Of a DNA stretch of 38,937 nt, positions 1 through 7,900 are shown piece by piece. The DNA comes from JBAYHN01 sp041666125 (lineage in GTDB: Bacteria; Patescibacteriota; Gracilibacteria; UBA1369; UM-FILTER-53-11), in the NCBI GenBank assembly GCA_041666125.1, contig JBAYHN010000002.1, positions 1-38,937 of the forward strand, written 5' to 3'. The notes beneath the pieces are model-generated. The model was not told the DNA's origin. It was given only the letters and a program-made list of their open reading frames with translations, and searched no databases. The translations under genes were made by a program, and so were the position numbers. Within the stretch, counting starts at the first letter, position 1. The number at the start of each line of letters is the position of its first letter.

Positions 1-843
1 AATTTCTTGAAATTTTTGGCTTAAATAAATTTCTGGTATTGTACTTTCATTCAAATTTCCCATCACGCTGTCGGGATCTTCTGTAAAAGAATCGCCACAA
101 ACCAGCACATTGCCGCTGGCTGTAATGTTTAGTGTACTCGTTTCGCTGGCGCAAATTTCTCTACCGGTTGAATTTGATGTTCTGCCTTCTGATTCAAATT
201 GTTGAAATTTGGTCGGATCTACGGCACCACCTCTATTTCTTAAACTCGTGAGCTTAGTATAATAAGAAATGCATGTTGCAAAACGAGGATCTGCTCTTAA
301 AGCCTTTATTTTGACACCAAGGGCTGTTCTTTGCTCCGGATCAGTTTCGTGATTCGTAATATAAATATGAGACAGGCCAGCGGCTAGAAGTTTTTCCAAT
401 AATTCGCCGGTTAAGAGCTGAGCATTACTGTTAATTGTAATATATGCAAATGGCATTTTTTCTCTCGCTTCCTGTATTCTTGCAATTATATCTGGATCCG
501 CCAATGGTTCGCCAAAACCCTGCAAAGCCAACTTGCCAGAGAATCCCAATGCTTGCAGCTGGTCAGTTATATTTGTAAATAATTCTGGACTCATAAATAA
601 TCCTCTTTCATGTTTAGCCTGACGTGCTGACTCAACTGAATGAGGGCAATAAGCACACTGACGCGTGCATGTAGTGGTGGTTTCTATTGATACGTTACTA
701 AAAAGATCAGCTCTACCGGTTGCCTTGAGGGCTTGCAACGGATAAACAAGCGACTTTTTTAGATCAGCTCGTAATTTATAGGGCACGAACCTGCGTAGTG
801 TGTTAACACTAGCAAGATCTCCTAATGATAGTCTGGGTGCCAT
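1..843 (-). CDS. Radical SAM/SPASM domain protein, C-terminus beyond window
   Basis: This is an iron-sulfur enzyme of the radical SAM superfamily, and it runs off the left edge after 281 in-frame codons. The CxxxCxxC cluster motif is C59, C63 and C66 (CTRQCAYC). A GEP motif follows at 111-113, at the place of the usual SAM-binding GGE. Near the end, C231 and C249 sit in a stretch (REICASETSTLNITASG.VLVC) typical of a SPASM domain, which binds auxiliary clusters in enzymes that modify peptides or proteins. The ATG start lies only nine bases after the -10 box of a strong promoter, so the mRNA is probably leaderless. No precursor peptide gene is visible next to it, so the substrate is unknown. 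The family assignment is firm; the reaction is not known. Confidence 0.85.
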   Translation of the reverse strand, partial: MAPRLSLGDLASVNTLRRFVPYKLRADLKKSLVYPLQALKATGRADLFSNVSIETTTTCTRQCAYCPHSVESARQAKHERGLFMSPELFTNITDQLQALGFSGKLALQGFGEPLADPDIIARIQEAREKMPFAYITINSNAQLLTGELLEKLLAAGLSHIYITNHETDPEQRTALGVKIKALRADPRFATCISYYTKLTSLRNRGGAVDPTKFQQFESEGRTSNSTGREICASETSTLNITASGNVLVCGDSFTEDPDSVMGNLNESTIPEIYLSQKFQEI

Positions 844-852
844 GACTACGCT

Positions 853-880
853 ACTATACTACTTATAGTGCAAATGTCAA
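853..880 (-). promoter_or_regulatory. Sigma70-type promoter of the radical SAM gene
   Basis: On the minus strand, TTGACA (880-875), a 16-base spacer and TATAGT (858-853). The start codon at 843 is nine bases after the -10 box, so transcription should begin within about three bases of the ATG. Confidence 0.75.
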
Positions 881-918
881 TACCCATCCCTATGACTTTT
901 ATATGGGTAAATTCAGGT

Positions 919-2112
919 TTAATTAACCTCACTCAACTTCACCGACACCACTTGTTCTTTGTTGAGCGCCTTTTTCCACACGCGCAGTTTTACTGTTTGG
1001 CCGCCCGAAATGTCACGAATTATAGCAGCCGGATCCGCGTCTCCATCAACCGTTTTGTCGTTGATTTTAAGGATAATGTCGCCTTCTTTTAGCCCCGCTT
1101 TTTCTGCCGGGCTATTTGGCAAAACAGCAGCAGAGCCATCCGCTCCCTTGGTAAGTAACGCACCCTTTGCATATCTTAATTTAAGCTGAGTTTTTGCTTC
1201 TTTATTTAGCATAGAATATCTAATTCCAATGAAAGACCTCGTTACTGAGCCCTTTGTCTCATAACTTTGAAGTACGAACTTCACATCATCTGCCGGAATC
1301 GCAAAACCAATATTTTCCGCGCCTGTGTTTACGGCCGTATTTATTCCGATAACTTCACCGTTCGTATTAAGTAGCGGCCCTCCGGAATTTCCAAGATTAA
1401 TTGCCGCATCAGTCTGTATGATTTTTACAAGTTTCTCGGTTTGCCCACCAAGTTCGCTGCTCGCATAAATTGAACGATTTATTGCAGAAATTACACCTTT
1501 TGTAACGGAATTACTTAGCTCACCAAGCGCATTGCCAATTGCAATAACAGTTTGGCCTATTTGCATTTCTTTTGTGCTGCCCAAAACAAGCGGTTTAGCA
1601 GTCTGTGGCATGCGATTTCTGTCTATTTTTAAAAGTGCCACATCATTAAATGGATCAGAGGCCACTACTTTTGCGGTAACCTTTGTTCCATCGAAAAATA
1701 CAACTTGGTAATCTGCATTTTTATCGGACACAACATGTTTATTTGTTGCAATTAATCCTTCGCTGCTAACAACAAAACCACTTCCACTTCCAACCACTTT
1801 TTTTCCTTTGGATTCCGGCGTTCCCGGCACAATTACTTCCAGACCATTTCCAAGATTTGTGATTTTTTGCGTTGGCGCAAAAACTTCTTTACTTATAACA
1901 ACGCTAACCACAGAATCTTGCGCATTTTTAACAGTTTCTATTACTGCAATTTCTTCGTCGGTTACATTCGGATATTTTTCACGCATGTCATTTATACGGC
2001 TTTCCAGCGTCAAAAAACCCGCAGTCATATATACAGGTGCGGTTATAATAAAAACCATTACCAGCATAATAATAAGTAATTTTCCAAAATCATGTTTTTG
2101 AGGTGTCTTCAT
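919..2112 (-). CDS. htrA: HtrA/DegP-type trypsin-like serine protease with PDZ domain
   Basis: This envelope protease probably degrades or refolds damaged exported proteins. Residues 11-33 form a single hydrophobic segment that anchors or exports it. The trypsin-like domain (about 60-285) has all three catalytic residues: H126 in ATNKHVVSD, D157 in FNDVALLKID and S243 in GNSGGPLL. One PDZ domain follows at about 290-395 (SPAEKAGLKEGDIILKINDKTV). The length of 397 residues and single PDZ are those of a DegS/HtrA-like form. It stands alone between two intergenic gaps. No convincing promoter or Shine-Dalgarno was seen; the start was chosen because it sits just before the membrane segment. Which HtrA subtype it is cannot be told from sequence alone. 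Confidence 0.93.
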   Translation of the reverse strand: MKTPQKHDFGKLLIIMLVMVFIITAPVYMTAGFLTLESRINDMREKYPNVTDEEIAVIETVKNAQDSVVSVVISKEVFAPTQKITNLGNGLEVIVPGTPESKGKKVVGSGSGFVVSSEGLIATNKHVVSDKNADYQVVFFDGTKVTAKVVASDPFNDVALLKIDRNRMPQTAKPLVLGSTKEMQIGQTVIAIGNALGELSNSVTKGVISAINRSIYASSELGGQTEKLVKIIQTDAAINLGNSGGPLLNTNGEVIGINTAVNTGAENIGFAIPADDVKFVLQSYETKGSVTRSFIGIRYSMLNKEAKTQLKLRYAKGALLTKGADGSAAVLPNSPAEKAGLKEGDIILKINDKTVDGDADPAAIIRDISGGQTVKLRVWKKALNKEQVVSVKLSEVN

Positions 2113-2329
2113 AAATTAAAAATTTTAAGATTTACAGCTAATTAATACATTAAACCTACCCCATTGTTGCATATTTTACTTTGACGCACACAAAACCGTA
2201 TGGTTTCGCCGATCTGTTACGGCACAATGTTAAACCTAGACAGGTAGGAGATTATGTGTGAAAAATGCTATCTGGAAGTCTAATTTTGGCGTAATATTTT
2301 ATACATCTTATATGTTAATTTATTTTTCC

Positions 2330-2995
2330 ATGAAAAACATTAAACAGCAGGTCGGAATTGCGGCACTTTTATTGATAATTATTTTAATGACCGCTGCGTG
2401 TAGTATTTCGATTAATACATCAATAAATGCTACTCCTGACGAAGATTCCAAGGCTGACACTCCAGCAGGCTGGCTGACTTACGAAAACGACAAATATAAT
2501 TATGAGTTTAGCTATCCAACGGAAGCCACAATAGGAGAGGCGGATAAAAACGCATTCAATATGACCCCGGAAGAATATAAAAGCGGATTTACATTTGAAG
2601 GTCTTTTGAAAAAATACACAGGCAAGATTTGCGTGAATGCAAGAGTTGGAACCGGATACATGGCAATTGCAGCCGCTGCAAACGAAAAACCAAACGGCGA
2701 TACCGTAACAATGTGTTTAAGGACCGGCGCCGGAGTATGCAGCCCAGCAAGCCAAAAGAATGGTGGCCTTTCTGGCAATTATAGCTCAGATGTAACTGTT
2801 GATGGCAAAAAATACACAGCGCAAGGCATAGAAAATAATTGTCCGGGTGACGCGCAACCATATGCAAAATCTCTCCGTGTGAAATTGGATGACGGCACAA
2901 AGATTGAGTTTGGTGGATTTGCAAATTCCAAGGAGGAATACGCCACTTTGGAGGCCAAATTGGTCCAGATGGTGGAGTCGTACCAAAAGAAATAG
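2330..2995 (+). CDS. Predicted lipoprotein of unknown function
   Basis: A 221-residue protein with a basic N-terminus, a hydrophobic segment and a lipobox (LMTAAC) whose cysteine is residue 25 from the ATG at 2330. It should therefore be lipid-anchored outside the cytoplasmic membrane. The mature part begins with a linker rich in Asn, Ser and Asp, then a compact domain opening with W-x-TYENDKYNYEFSYP, a start seen in many small exported domains. Four cysteines (in KICVNA, TMCLR, GVCSP and NNCPG) could form two disulfides. An in-frame GTG at 2258, with GGAG at 2247-2250, would add 24 residues. I prefer 2330 because it gives a normal lipoprotein signal. It converges on the TrmB-like gene. Function unknown. 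Confidence 0.75.
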   Translation: MKNIKQQVGIAALLLIIILMTAACSISINTSINATPDEDSKADTPAGWLTYENDKYNYEFSYPTEATIGEADKNAFNMTPEEYKSGFTFEGLLKKYTGKICVNARVGTGYMAIAAAANEKPNGDTVTMCLRTGAGVCSPASQKNGGLSGNYSSDVTVDGKKYTAQGIENNCPGDAQPYAKSLRVKLDDGTKIEFGGFANSKEEYATLEAKLVQMVESYQKK

Positions 2996-3009
2996 GTCGC
3001 AAATATTTT

Positions 3010-3777
3010 TTAATGCTTGAGGCTTTTCATCAATTCCGCTTCTACAATTTTTGCGTACTCAAAGCCAAATTTAAAGATTGAACGCTGCGTGTCGGCAATG
3101 CTTTTATTCTGAATGATCACGCCCACCTCATCCGAGTGAGAAATAATCGCAACTTTGTCATCATAAATATTTATTTCATTTCTAAATGGGAATTTTTCTT
3201 TTGGTATTAAGTAAACTTCGCGCAATTCTTCTTTGCCTCGCGACTTAAAAAGCAAAGCCATTTCGTCGTAACATAAAATTCCCCGCAACCAAATTCCGCG
3301 TTTAACTTTTTTATAAATATACGTTGGGTAATAATCTCTCAAGCAAGAATTTACGACGGCTTCGGTAGTATTTGCCCAGCACAAAAGTTCCGTTTTTGTT
3401 GTAAGTGTGTCCTCCATTATTTTTATTAATCCTTCTTTTCCTTCAAATACGGCCATTTGTGGTGTGGCCTCAAGTTTTTTATTTAACTGAGTTAATTCCG
3501 GAAGAGCCCTTTTTAAAGCGGCATATTTATCTAATTGATCTTCCAATAACATTTGAGGATCCAGCGCGCGAAAATATAAAAACTTTCCTTTTTTTATGTG
3601 ACTTGCGAGCCCCTTTTTTTGGAGCTGTTCAAGAATAACGTATGTAGTTGGACGCTTTATGCCCGCTCGCCTGGAAACGGAACTCGGCAGAGCACTGTGC
3701 AATTCCAAAAGTGTTAAATATATTTTTGTTTCTTTTTCCGAAAGCCCAATGTCTTGTAAAATTTTATTTAGATCCAT
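3010..3777 (-). CDS. TrmB-like transcriptional regulator
   Basis: A 255-residue DNA-binding protein of the TrmB-like family. The N-terminal winged helix-turn-helix (about 1-75) reads LSEKETKIYLTLLEL, then SVSRRAGIKRPTTYVILEQLQKKGL, a standard TrmB recognition pattern. A helical linker (about 80-115) is followed by a C-terminal ligand-sensing domain (FEGKEGLIKIMEDTL, ILCYDEM). The ATG at 3777 is chosen over the TTG at 3798 because it gives the usual family N-terminus (MDLNKILQDIGLSEKE) and places the promoter and palindrome directly upstream. The palindrome covers the expected transcription start, which points to autorepression. TrmB relatives bind sugars or other small molecules; the ligand here is unknown. 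The only other gene sharing this intergenic region is the zinc-ribbon gene at 3897. Confidence 0.82.
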   Translation of the reverse strand: MDLNKILQDIGLSEKETKIYLTLLELHSALPSSVSRRAGIKRPTTYVILEQLQKKGLASHIKKGKFLYFRALDPQMLLEDQLDKYAALKRALPELTQLNKKLEATPQMAVFEGKEGLIKIMEDTLTTKTELLCWANTTEAVVNSCLRDYYPTYIYKKVKRGIWLRGILCYDEMALLFKSRGKEELREVYLIPKEKFPFRNEINIYDDKVAIISHSDEVGVIIQNKSIADTQRSIFKFGFEYAKIVEAELMKSLKH

Positions 3778-3780
3778 AAG

Positions 3781-3797
3781 TGTCAATATCTTTGACA
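3781..3797. promoter_or_regulatory. Candidate TrmB-like operator palindrome
   Basis: TGTCAATATCTTTGACA is a perfect inverted repeat with six-base arms and a five-base centre. It lies between the -10 box and the start codon of the TrmB-like gene and covers the expected transcription start near 3793. This is a classic autorepressor position. Confidence 0.6.
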
Positions 3798-3799
3798 AC

Positions 3800-3828
3800 A
3801 GTATAGCACGGTACGATTGATCTGTAAA
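3800..3828 (-). promoter_or_regulatory. Sigma70-type promoter of the TrmB-like gene
   Basis: On the minus strand, TTTACA (3828-3823), a 17-base spacer and TATACT (3805-3800). The transcript leader is about 17 bases and has no Shine-Dalgarno sequence. Confidence 0.7.
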
Positions 3829-3861
3829 ATGCCCGCGTAATAAACATACTGTCTATAAAGA

Positions 3862-3889
3862 TTGACTCATGGCAAGAAGATGGTACTAT
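3862..3889 (+). promoter_or_regulatory. Promoter of the zinc-ribbon gene; leaderless start
   Basis: TTGACT (3862-3867), a 16-base spacer and TACTAT (3884-3889). The -10 box overlaps an upstream in-frame ATG at 3888, so that ATG cannot be in the message if this promoter is used. The next ATG at 3897 falls at the expected transcription start. Confidence 0.6.
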
Positions 3890-3896
3890 GACCTCT

Positions 3897-5540
3897 ATGA
3901 AAACTTGCATCAAATGCCAAAATCAATTCCAGGTTGAACCGGAGGATTTGAAGTTTTATGCAAAAATGGAAGTGCCGGAGCCAACTCACTGTCCGCGCTG
4001 CCGCCAACAAAGGCGCCTCATTTTTCGAAACGAAATTAATTTGTTCCACAGAAAATGCGACAAAACGGGCAAGAATATTATCTCGATGTATTCGGCAGAT
4101 TCGCCTTACCCGATTTATGACCAAGGCGAATGGTGGAAGGATAATTGGGATCCGATTGAATACGGCCGCGATTTTGATTTTAATAGGCCGTTTTTTGAGC
4201 AATTTGAAGAGCTGCGCAGAAAAGTTCCTCGCATGTCGCTAAACTGCATCCAGAATGAGAATAGCGAGTATACAAGCTATGCCTTAGGCGACAAAAACTC
4301 TTATTTGCTATTTACCGCGGATTTTAATGAAGACTGCTATTACGGCCGTTTTAGCGATCGCAATTTTCGCTGCACGGATTTTGATTTTACCTACGATTCC
4401 AAGTTTTGTTACCAGACAATTCGCGTTCATAACGGCACAAATTGCTGGTTCTCGCAGAAATTGGAAAACTGCAGCGATAATTTATTTTGTTATGACATGA
4501 AGAATTGCCACAGCTGCATTTTTTGCACGAATTTGAGAAATCAGAATTACATGATTTTAAATAAAAAAGTTACGCAGGAGGAATTTGAGAAATTTAAAAG
4601 TGAATTGAATCTATCTTCCAGAAAAAGCCTAAATGAAGCCATTTCTAAGGCGAAAGGATTCATCCAAAGACAGCCGCACAAATATTTGGAAAATATTCAG
4701 TGTGAAGATTGCATTGGAGATTATTTGAAAAATTGTAAAAATGCCAATTATTGTTTTGATAGTTATGATTTGCAGGATACTAAATATTGCAGCCAGGTTT
4801 TTAAGCTAAAAGATTGTTATGATTGGGATTTTGTAGGGGAAAATAGCGAATTGTGTTACGAAATGGCCAGTTCGGCAGGTAATGCTGTGCATTGCAGATT
4901 TTGCATGAATACGTGGCAGGGAAATTCAAATATGAATTATTGCGATTTGTGCTTATTTGATAGCGATTGTTTTGGTTGCGTTGGTTTGCGCAGGAAAAAA
5001 TATTGCATTTTGAATAAACAATATTCCAAAGAAGAATATGAAGCGCTTTTGCCAAAAGTTATTGATCATATGAAGAAAACAGGGGAGTGGGGCGAGTTTT
5101 TCCCGCTTTCGCTTTCACCTTTTGCATATAATGATTCCGTTGCGTTTGAATATTTCCCGCTTACAAAAGAGCAGGCGATTGCGCAAGGTTTAAAGTGGAG
5201 AGATGAAGATAAAAAGCATGCTGCTTCACAAAGCGTCACGGTGCCGGACGACATTAAAGATGTGAAAGATGACATTGTTAACGCAGTTTTGGTCTGTAAG
5301 CATTGTGAAAAGAATTTTAAAGTTGTGCCGCAGGAATTAAAGTTTTACAGAGAATTAAAATTGCCGATTCCGGAAGTTTGCTGGGTTTGCAGGCATCACG
5401 AAAGAATGGCGCAAAAAAATCCACGCGTTGTTTATCAGCGCAATTGCTCCAAATGCCAGGAAAAAATAATAACAACTTACTCGCCGGAGAAATTGGAGCC
5501 GGTTTATTGCGAGAAATGTTATTTGGATTTCGTAGCTTAA
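3897..5540 (+). CDS. Cysteine-rich protein with duplicated terminal zinc-ribbon modules
   Basis: A 547-residue cytoplasmic-looking protein with no signal peptide or membrane segment. Both ends carry the same module of about 75 residues. The N-terminal copy has CIKC, then LKFYAKMEVPEPTHCPRC, RKCDKTGKNIISMYS and PYPIYD. The C-terminal copy has CKHC, then LKFYRELKLPIPEVCWVC, RNCSKCQEKIITTYS and EPVYC. Between them lies a long stretch with a Cys every 5-15 residues and a second internal duplication (QNYMILNKKVTQEEFEKF against KKYCILNKQYSKEEYEAL). Zinc binding at the ends is likely; the middle could be a cysteine-laddered repeat fold. I recognise the family as recurrent in Patescibacteria but know of no assigned function. 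The start at 3897 follows from the promoter; 3888 is the alternative. Confidence 0.8.
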   Translation: MKTCIKCQNQFQVEPEDLKFYAKMEVPEPTHCPRCRQQRRLIFRNEINLFHRKCDKTGKNIISMYSADSPYPIYDQGEWWKDNWDPIEYGRDFDFNRPFFEQFEELRRKVPRMSLNCIQNENSEYTSYALGDKNSYLLFTADFNEDCYYGRFSDRNFRCTDFDFTYDSKFCYQTIRVHNGTNCWFSQKLENCSDNLFCYDMKNCHSCIFCTNLRNQNYMILNKKVTQEEFEKFKSELNLSSRKSLNEAISKAKGFIQRQPHKYLENIQCEDCIGDYLKNCKNANYCFDSYDLQDTKYCSQVFKLKDCYDWDFVGENSELCYEMASSAGNAVHCRFCMNTWQGNSNMNYCDLCLFDSDCFGCVGLRRKKYCILNKQYSKEEYEALLPKVIDHMKKTGEWGEFFPLSLSPFAYNDSVAFEYFPLTKEQAIAQGLKWRDEDKKHAASQSVTVPDDIKDVKDDIVNAVLVCKHCEKNFKVVPQELKFYRELKLPIPEVCWVCRHHERMAQKNPRVVYQRNCSKCQEKIITTYSPEKLEPVYCEKCYLDFVA

Positions 5541-5547
5541 AGGTTTT

Positions 5548-6117
5548 TTATGCGAGCCTTTGTTCTACGGCTTTCCAGTCGATCGCTTTAAAGAAAGCCG
5601 CAATGTAATCGGCGCGCTTTAGGCCATAATCCAACATAAAAGCGTGTTCAAAAACATCCATGACCAAAAGTGGTTTTGCATCGACGAGTAACCCCACGTC
5701 GTGTTCGTTTACCCAAATATTGAACATTCGGCCTTCTTCTTTGTTGTAAGCCAAAATTACCCAGCCAATGCCACGCATTGCTCCTGTTGCACGAAAATCT
5801 TTTTCGAAGGCTTCATAAGATCCAAATCTTTCTGCAATTTTTTTATATAAAGCACTTTCTGTGCTGAGAGGCGCAGAAGTTTTGTTCATATTCCCAAAAT
5901 AAAGTTCGTGAAGTCTCATGCCATTCCATTCCCAGCCAAAACGTCGTTTTAATTCGGCATATTCAATTGATCCCACTTCTATTGTGCCGGCTTTTTCTCC
6001 CAATTTATTTACGTTCGCCACGTAACCTTGGTAAAGAGTGAAATGATTTTTTAGCAGAGCATCGCTCATGCCAGAAAGTCCAATTAAGCTGTCAAAATTC
6101 TTTGGTTCGTATGCCAT
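5548..6117 (-). CDS. Fe/Mn-type superoxide dismutase
   Basis: It converts superoxide to hydrogen peroxide and oxygen in the cytoplasm. At 189 residues it is near the normal family length. The four metal ligands are present: H25 (KNHFTLYQGYV), H70 (RLHELYF), D154 and H158 in DVFEHAFMLDY, a variant of the usual DVWEHAYYLDY. The second-sphere residue that tunes the metal, normally a Gln in Mn enzymes, seems to be H139 in NEHD, as in some archaeal-type enzymes. The metal therefore cannot be called as Fe or Mn from sequence. There is no signal peptide. The gene begins 33 bases after the prepilin gene on the same strand and may be co-transcribed with it. Confidence 0.93.
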   Translation of the reverse strand: MAYEPKNFDSLIGLSGMSDALLKNHFTLYQGYVANVNKLGEKAGTIEVGSIEYAELKRRFGWEWNGMRLHELYFGNMNKTSAPLSTESALYKKIAERFGSYEAFEKDFRATGAMRGIGWVILAYNKEEGRMFNIWVNEHDVGLLVDAKPLLVMDVFEHAFMLDYGLKRADYIAAFFKAIDWKAVEQRLA

Positions 6118-6150
6118 AAAATAATTAAAATTAGATGTTAAAGCCCTAAT

Positions 6151-6597
6151 TTATCTAGTCGCAGTTATTAGCATATCCTGTTCTGCATGAGGTGCAAAGA
6201 CAGTCGTGTGGCCATCTACGGATTTTGATATAAAATAGCCTGTGCCGTTTCCAGATGAACCAAGAGGATCAACAGGAATAGATTTTAAATATTTTCCGCT
6301 GGTTGTTAAAGCGGTTAAATCAATTAAACCAGAACATGAAGTCGCTCCTGTTTTGCAGATTTCTGTGGATTTTTCCGGAATTGCAATCTGAGTTTTTTTA
6401 TTTTCCGCATTATATTGGCTCACCACACTCAGAATTAAATTTACATTGCTTTTGCGCTCCGCATTCCTGGTATCGCCAAGCATTTTGCCCGGATCAATCG
6501 CCAAAACCGCAAGAGCCACAAGAATTACAATCGAAAGAATGCCCAAAAGCACCTCTGTAAGGGTAAAACCGGGTTTATTTTTAAATAATGTTTTCAT
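6151..6597 (-). CDS. Orphan type IV prepilin-like protein
   Basis: A 148-residue prepilin with a short basic leader, then G10|FTLTEVLLGILSIVILVALAVLAIDP. Cleavage by prepilin peptidase after G10 would leave Phe at +1 and Glu at +5. The hydrophobic helix is about 20 residues. The C-terminal domain carries a Cys pair (EICKTGATSCSGL) and the IPVDP-x-GTGYFISKSVDG motif. The same IPVDP...YYISKSATG motif occurs in the major pilin at 21227, so the two are paralogues. It lies 15 kb from the main pilus operon, followed by superoxide dismutase. It may be an alternative major pilin or a minor one. Confidence 0.85.
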   Translation of the reverse strand: MKTLFKNKPGFTLTEVLLGILSIVILVALAVLAIDPGKMLGDTRNAERKSNVNLILSVVSQYNAENKKTQIAIPEKSTEICKTGATSCSGLIDLTALTTSGKYLKSIPVDPLGSSGNGTGYFISKSVDGHTTVFAPHAEQDMLITATR

Positions 6598-6683
6598 GGC
6601 AAAGTTAAAATAAATTTAACTATAAATTACCACAAATTCTTGTTTGCGCTAAAATTACAAACACAAATGATGTAAACTGGTGT

Positions 6684-6692
6684 TGGTATAAA
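6684..6692 (+). promoter_or_regulatory. Extended -10 promoter element
   Basis: TGGTATAAA (TG, one base, TATAAA) lies 19 bases before the ATG of the beta-helix gene. No good -35 box is visible, as is common for extended -10 promoters. Confidence 0.5.
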
Positions 6693-6711
6693 CTTTTTAA
6701 CCACCAAAATT

Positions 6712-7860
6712 ATGAAAAAAATCACACTACCAATTCTTCTGGCACTTTTTTTGCTAATCCCACTCTCGGCGCAAGCATCAACTTATATACTCGGCCAAGA
6801 ATATACATTAAACAAAACAGAACGCATTGAAGGTAACACTTATATCGGTGGCGGAATGGTGGTGGTTTCGGGAACTGTTAATGGAGATTTGATGATTGGC
6901 GGCGGAAATATAACCATGGATGGCAACATAACAAAAGACCTTACAATCGGTGGCGGGAACATACAAGTGCTTGGACCGGTAGGAGAAGATTTGAGGATCG
7001 GCGGTGGAAATATACTAATAGGCAAAGATATTAATGGTGACGTTTTAGTTGGCGGCGGATTTGTAAATGTGCTTCCGGGAGTAAAAATAAATGGAGACGT
7101 AACAGTTGGTGGCGGTCGCCTGATTTTAAACGGAGAAATTAAGGGAAATGTAACTGTCGGCGGCGGAGAAGTAGACATAAATGATCATGTCTTGGGAAAT
7201 GTAACGATCTACACTGCCGAGAAATTAAGAATGAGCAAATCGGCTGTAATCGATGGGAATTTGGATTACAAGAGCAGGCAGGTAGCAGAGTTGGTGCCTG
7301 CAAACGTTAAGGGTAAAATCACTTTTAAACAAATCGCAGAGCCAAAAATACTCGAGAAAGGTGAAGCAAAAGGCATTTTGGGCGCGGTACTTGGCGGATT
7401 ATTGCTTTTAAAACTTCTCGGCGCATTAGTTATAAGCGTACTTTTGACATTGCTTTTCCCTAAAGTTCTAAGGCGCATTTTACAAAAAACTCACGAAGAA
7501 TTCCCAGCTGGAGTTGGAATTGGATTTGCGATATTAATTCTCGTACCAATCTCTATTATTATAATTTTAATAACTGTAATTGGCTTTGAGGTGTCGGTAA
7601 TTTTAGGATTGTTGTTCGCACTTTTTATAGCTTTTGCAAAGATCGCCTCCGGTATATTTGTAGGCAGCTTATTTTACAAATGGGTTGGCTGGCACAAAAC
7701 AATGGAAGTTGTTTGGCACAGCACAATAGTTGGAGTTATTTTGCTCCATATCCTCGGAATAATACCAATCCTTGGATGGTTTGCGGTATTCATAATCTTC
7801 TTAAGCTTGTTTGGGAGCATGGCCAGGCTTGCCTACAAAGGCGCACAACAAATTAGATAA
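6712..7860 (+). CDS. Exported bactofilin-like beta-helix protein with membrane C-terminus
   Basis: A 382-residue protein. Residues 1-22 are a signal peptide ending AQA|S. Residues about 40-185 hold eight or so short beta-strand repeats, each marked by a GGG turn (YIGGGMVVVSGTVNGDLMIGG). This is the pattern of bactofilin and polymer-forming beta-solenoids. After a linker, residues about 220-380 contain four or five hydrophobic segments. The signal peptide places the beta-helix outside the membrane, unlike classical cytoplasmic bactofilins. It may be a surface scaffold or adaptor. The gene is monocistronic, with an extended -10 promoter and no Shine-Dalgarno. The fold is a good inference; the function is unknown. 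Confidence 0.8.
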   Translation: MKKITLPILLALFLLIPLSAQASTYILGQEYTLNKTERIEGNTYIGGGMVVVSGTVNGDLMIGGGNITMDGNITKDLTIGGGNIQVLGPVGEDLRIGGGNILIGKDINGDVLVGGGFVNVLPGVKINGDVTVGGGRLILNGEIKGNVTVGGGEVDINDHVLGNVTIYTAEKLRMSKSAVIDGNLDYKSRQVAELVPANVKGKITFKQIAEPKILEKGEAKGILGAVLGGLLLLKLLGALVISVLLTLLFPKVLRRILQKTHEEFPAGVGIGFAILILVPISIIIILITVIGFEVSVILGLLFALFIAFAKIASGIFVGSLFYKWVGWHKTMEVVWHSTIVGVILLHILGIIPILGWFAVFIIFLSLFGSMARLAYKGAQQIR

Positions 7861-7900
7861 AGTGAATTATTGTGAGTAAATTTTTGTAGCAAATTACAGG

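Noticed and set aside
2150..2238. Direct repeat TTAAACCTA at 2150 and 2230
   Set aside because: Nine AT-rich bases twice in 90 are too little to support a site, although the AACCT core resembles the half-site at the pilus promoter.
2254..2283. Nine-codon ORF MCEKCYLEV with GGAG upstream, before the lipoprotein gene
   Set aside because: It overlaps an alternative start of the lipoprotein in another frame, has no clear promoter, and its length is within chance.
6840..7178. 112-codon minus-strand ORF rich in Pro inside the beta-helix gene
   Set aside because: It is the antisense shadow of the GGG repeats, which read as PPP on the other strand.
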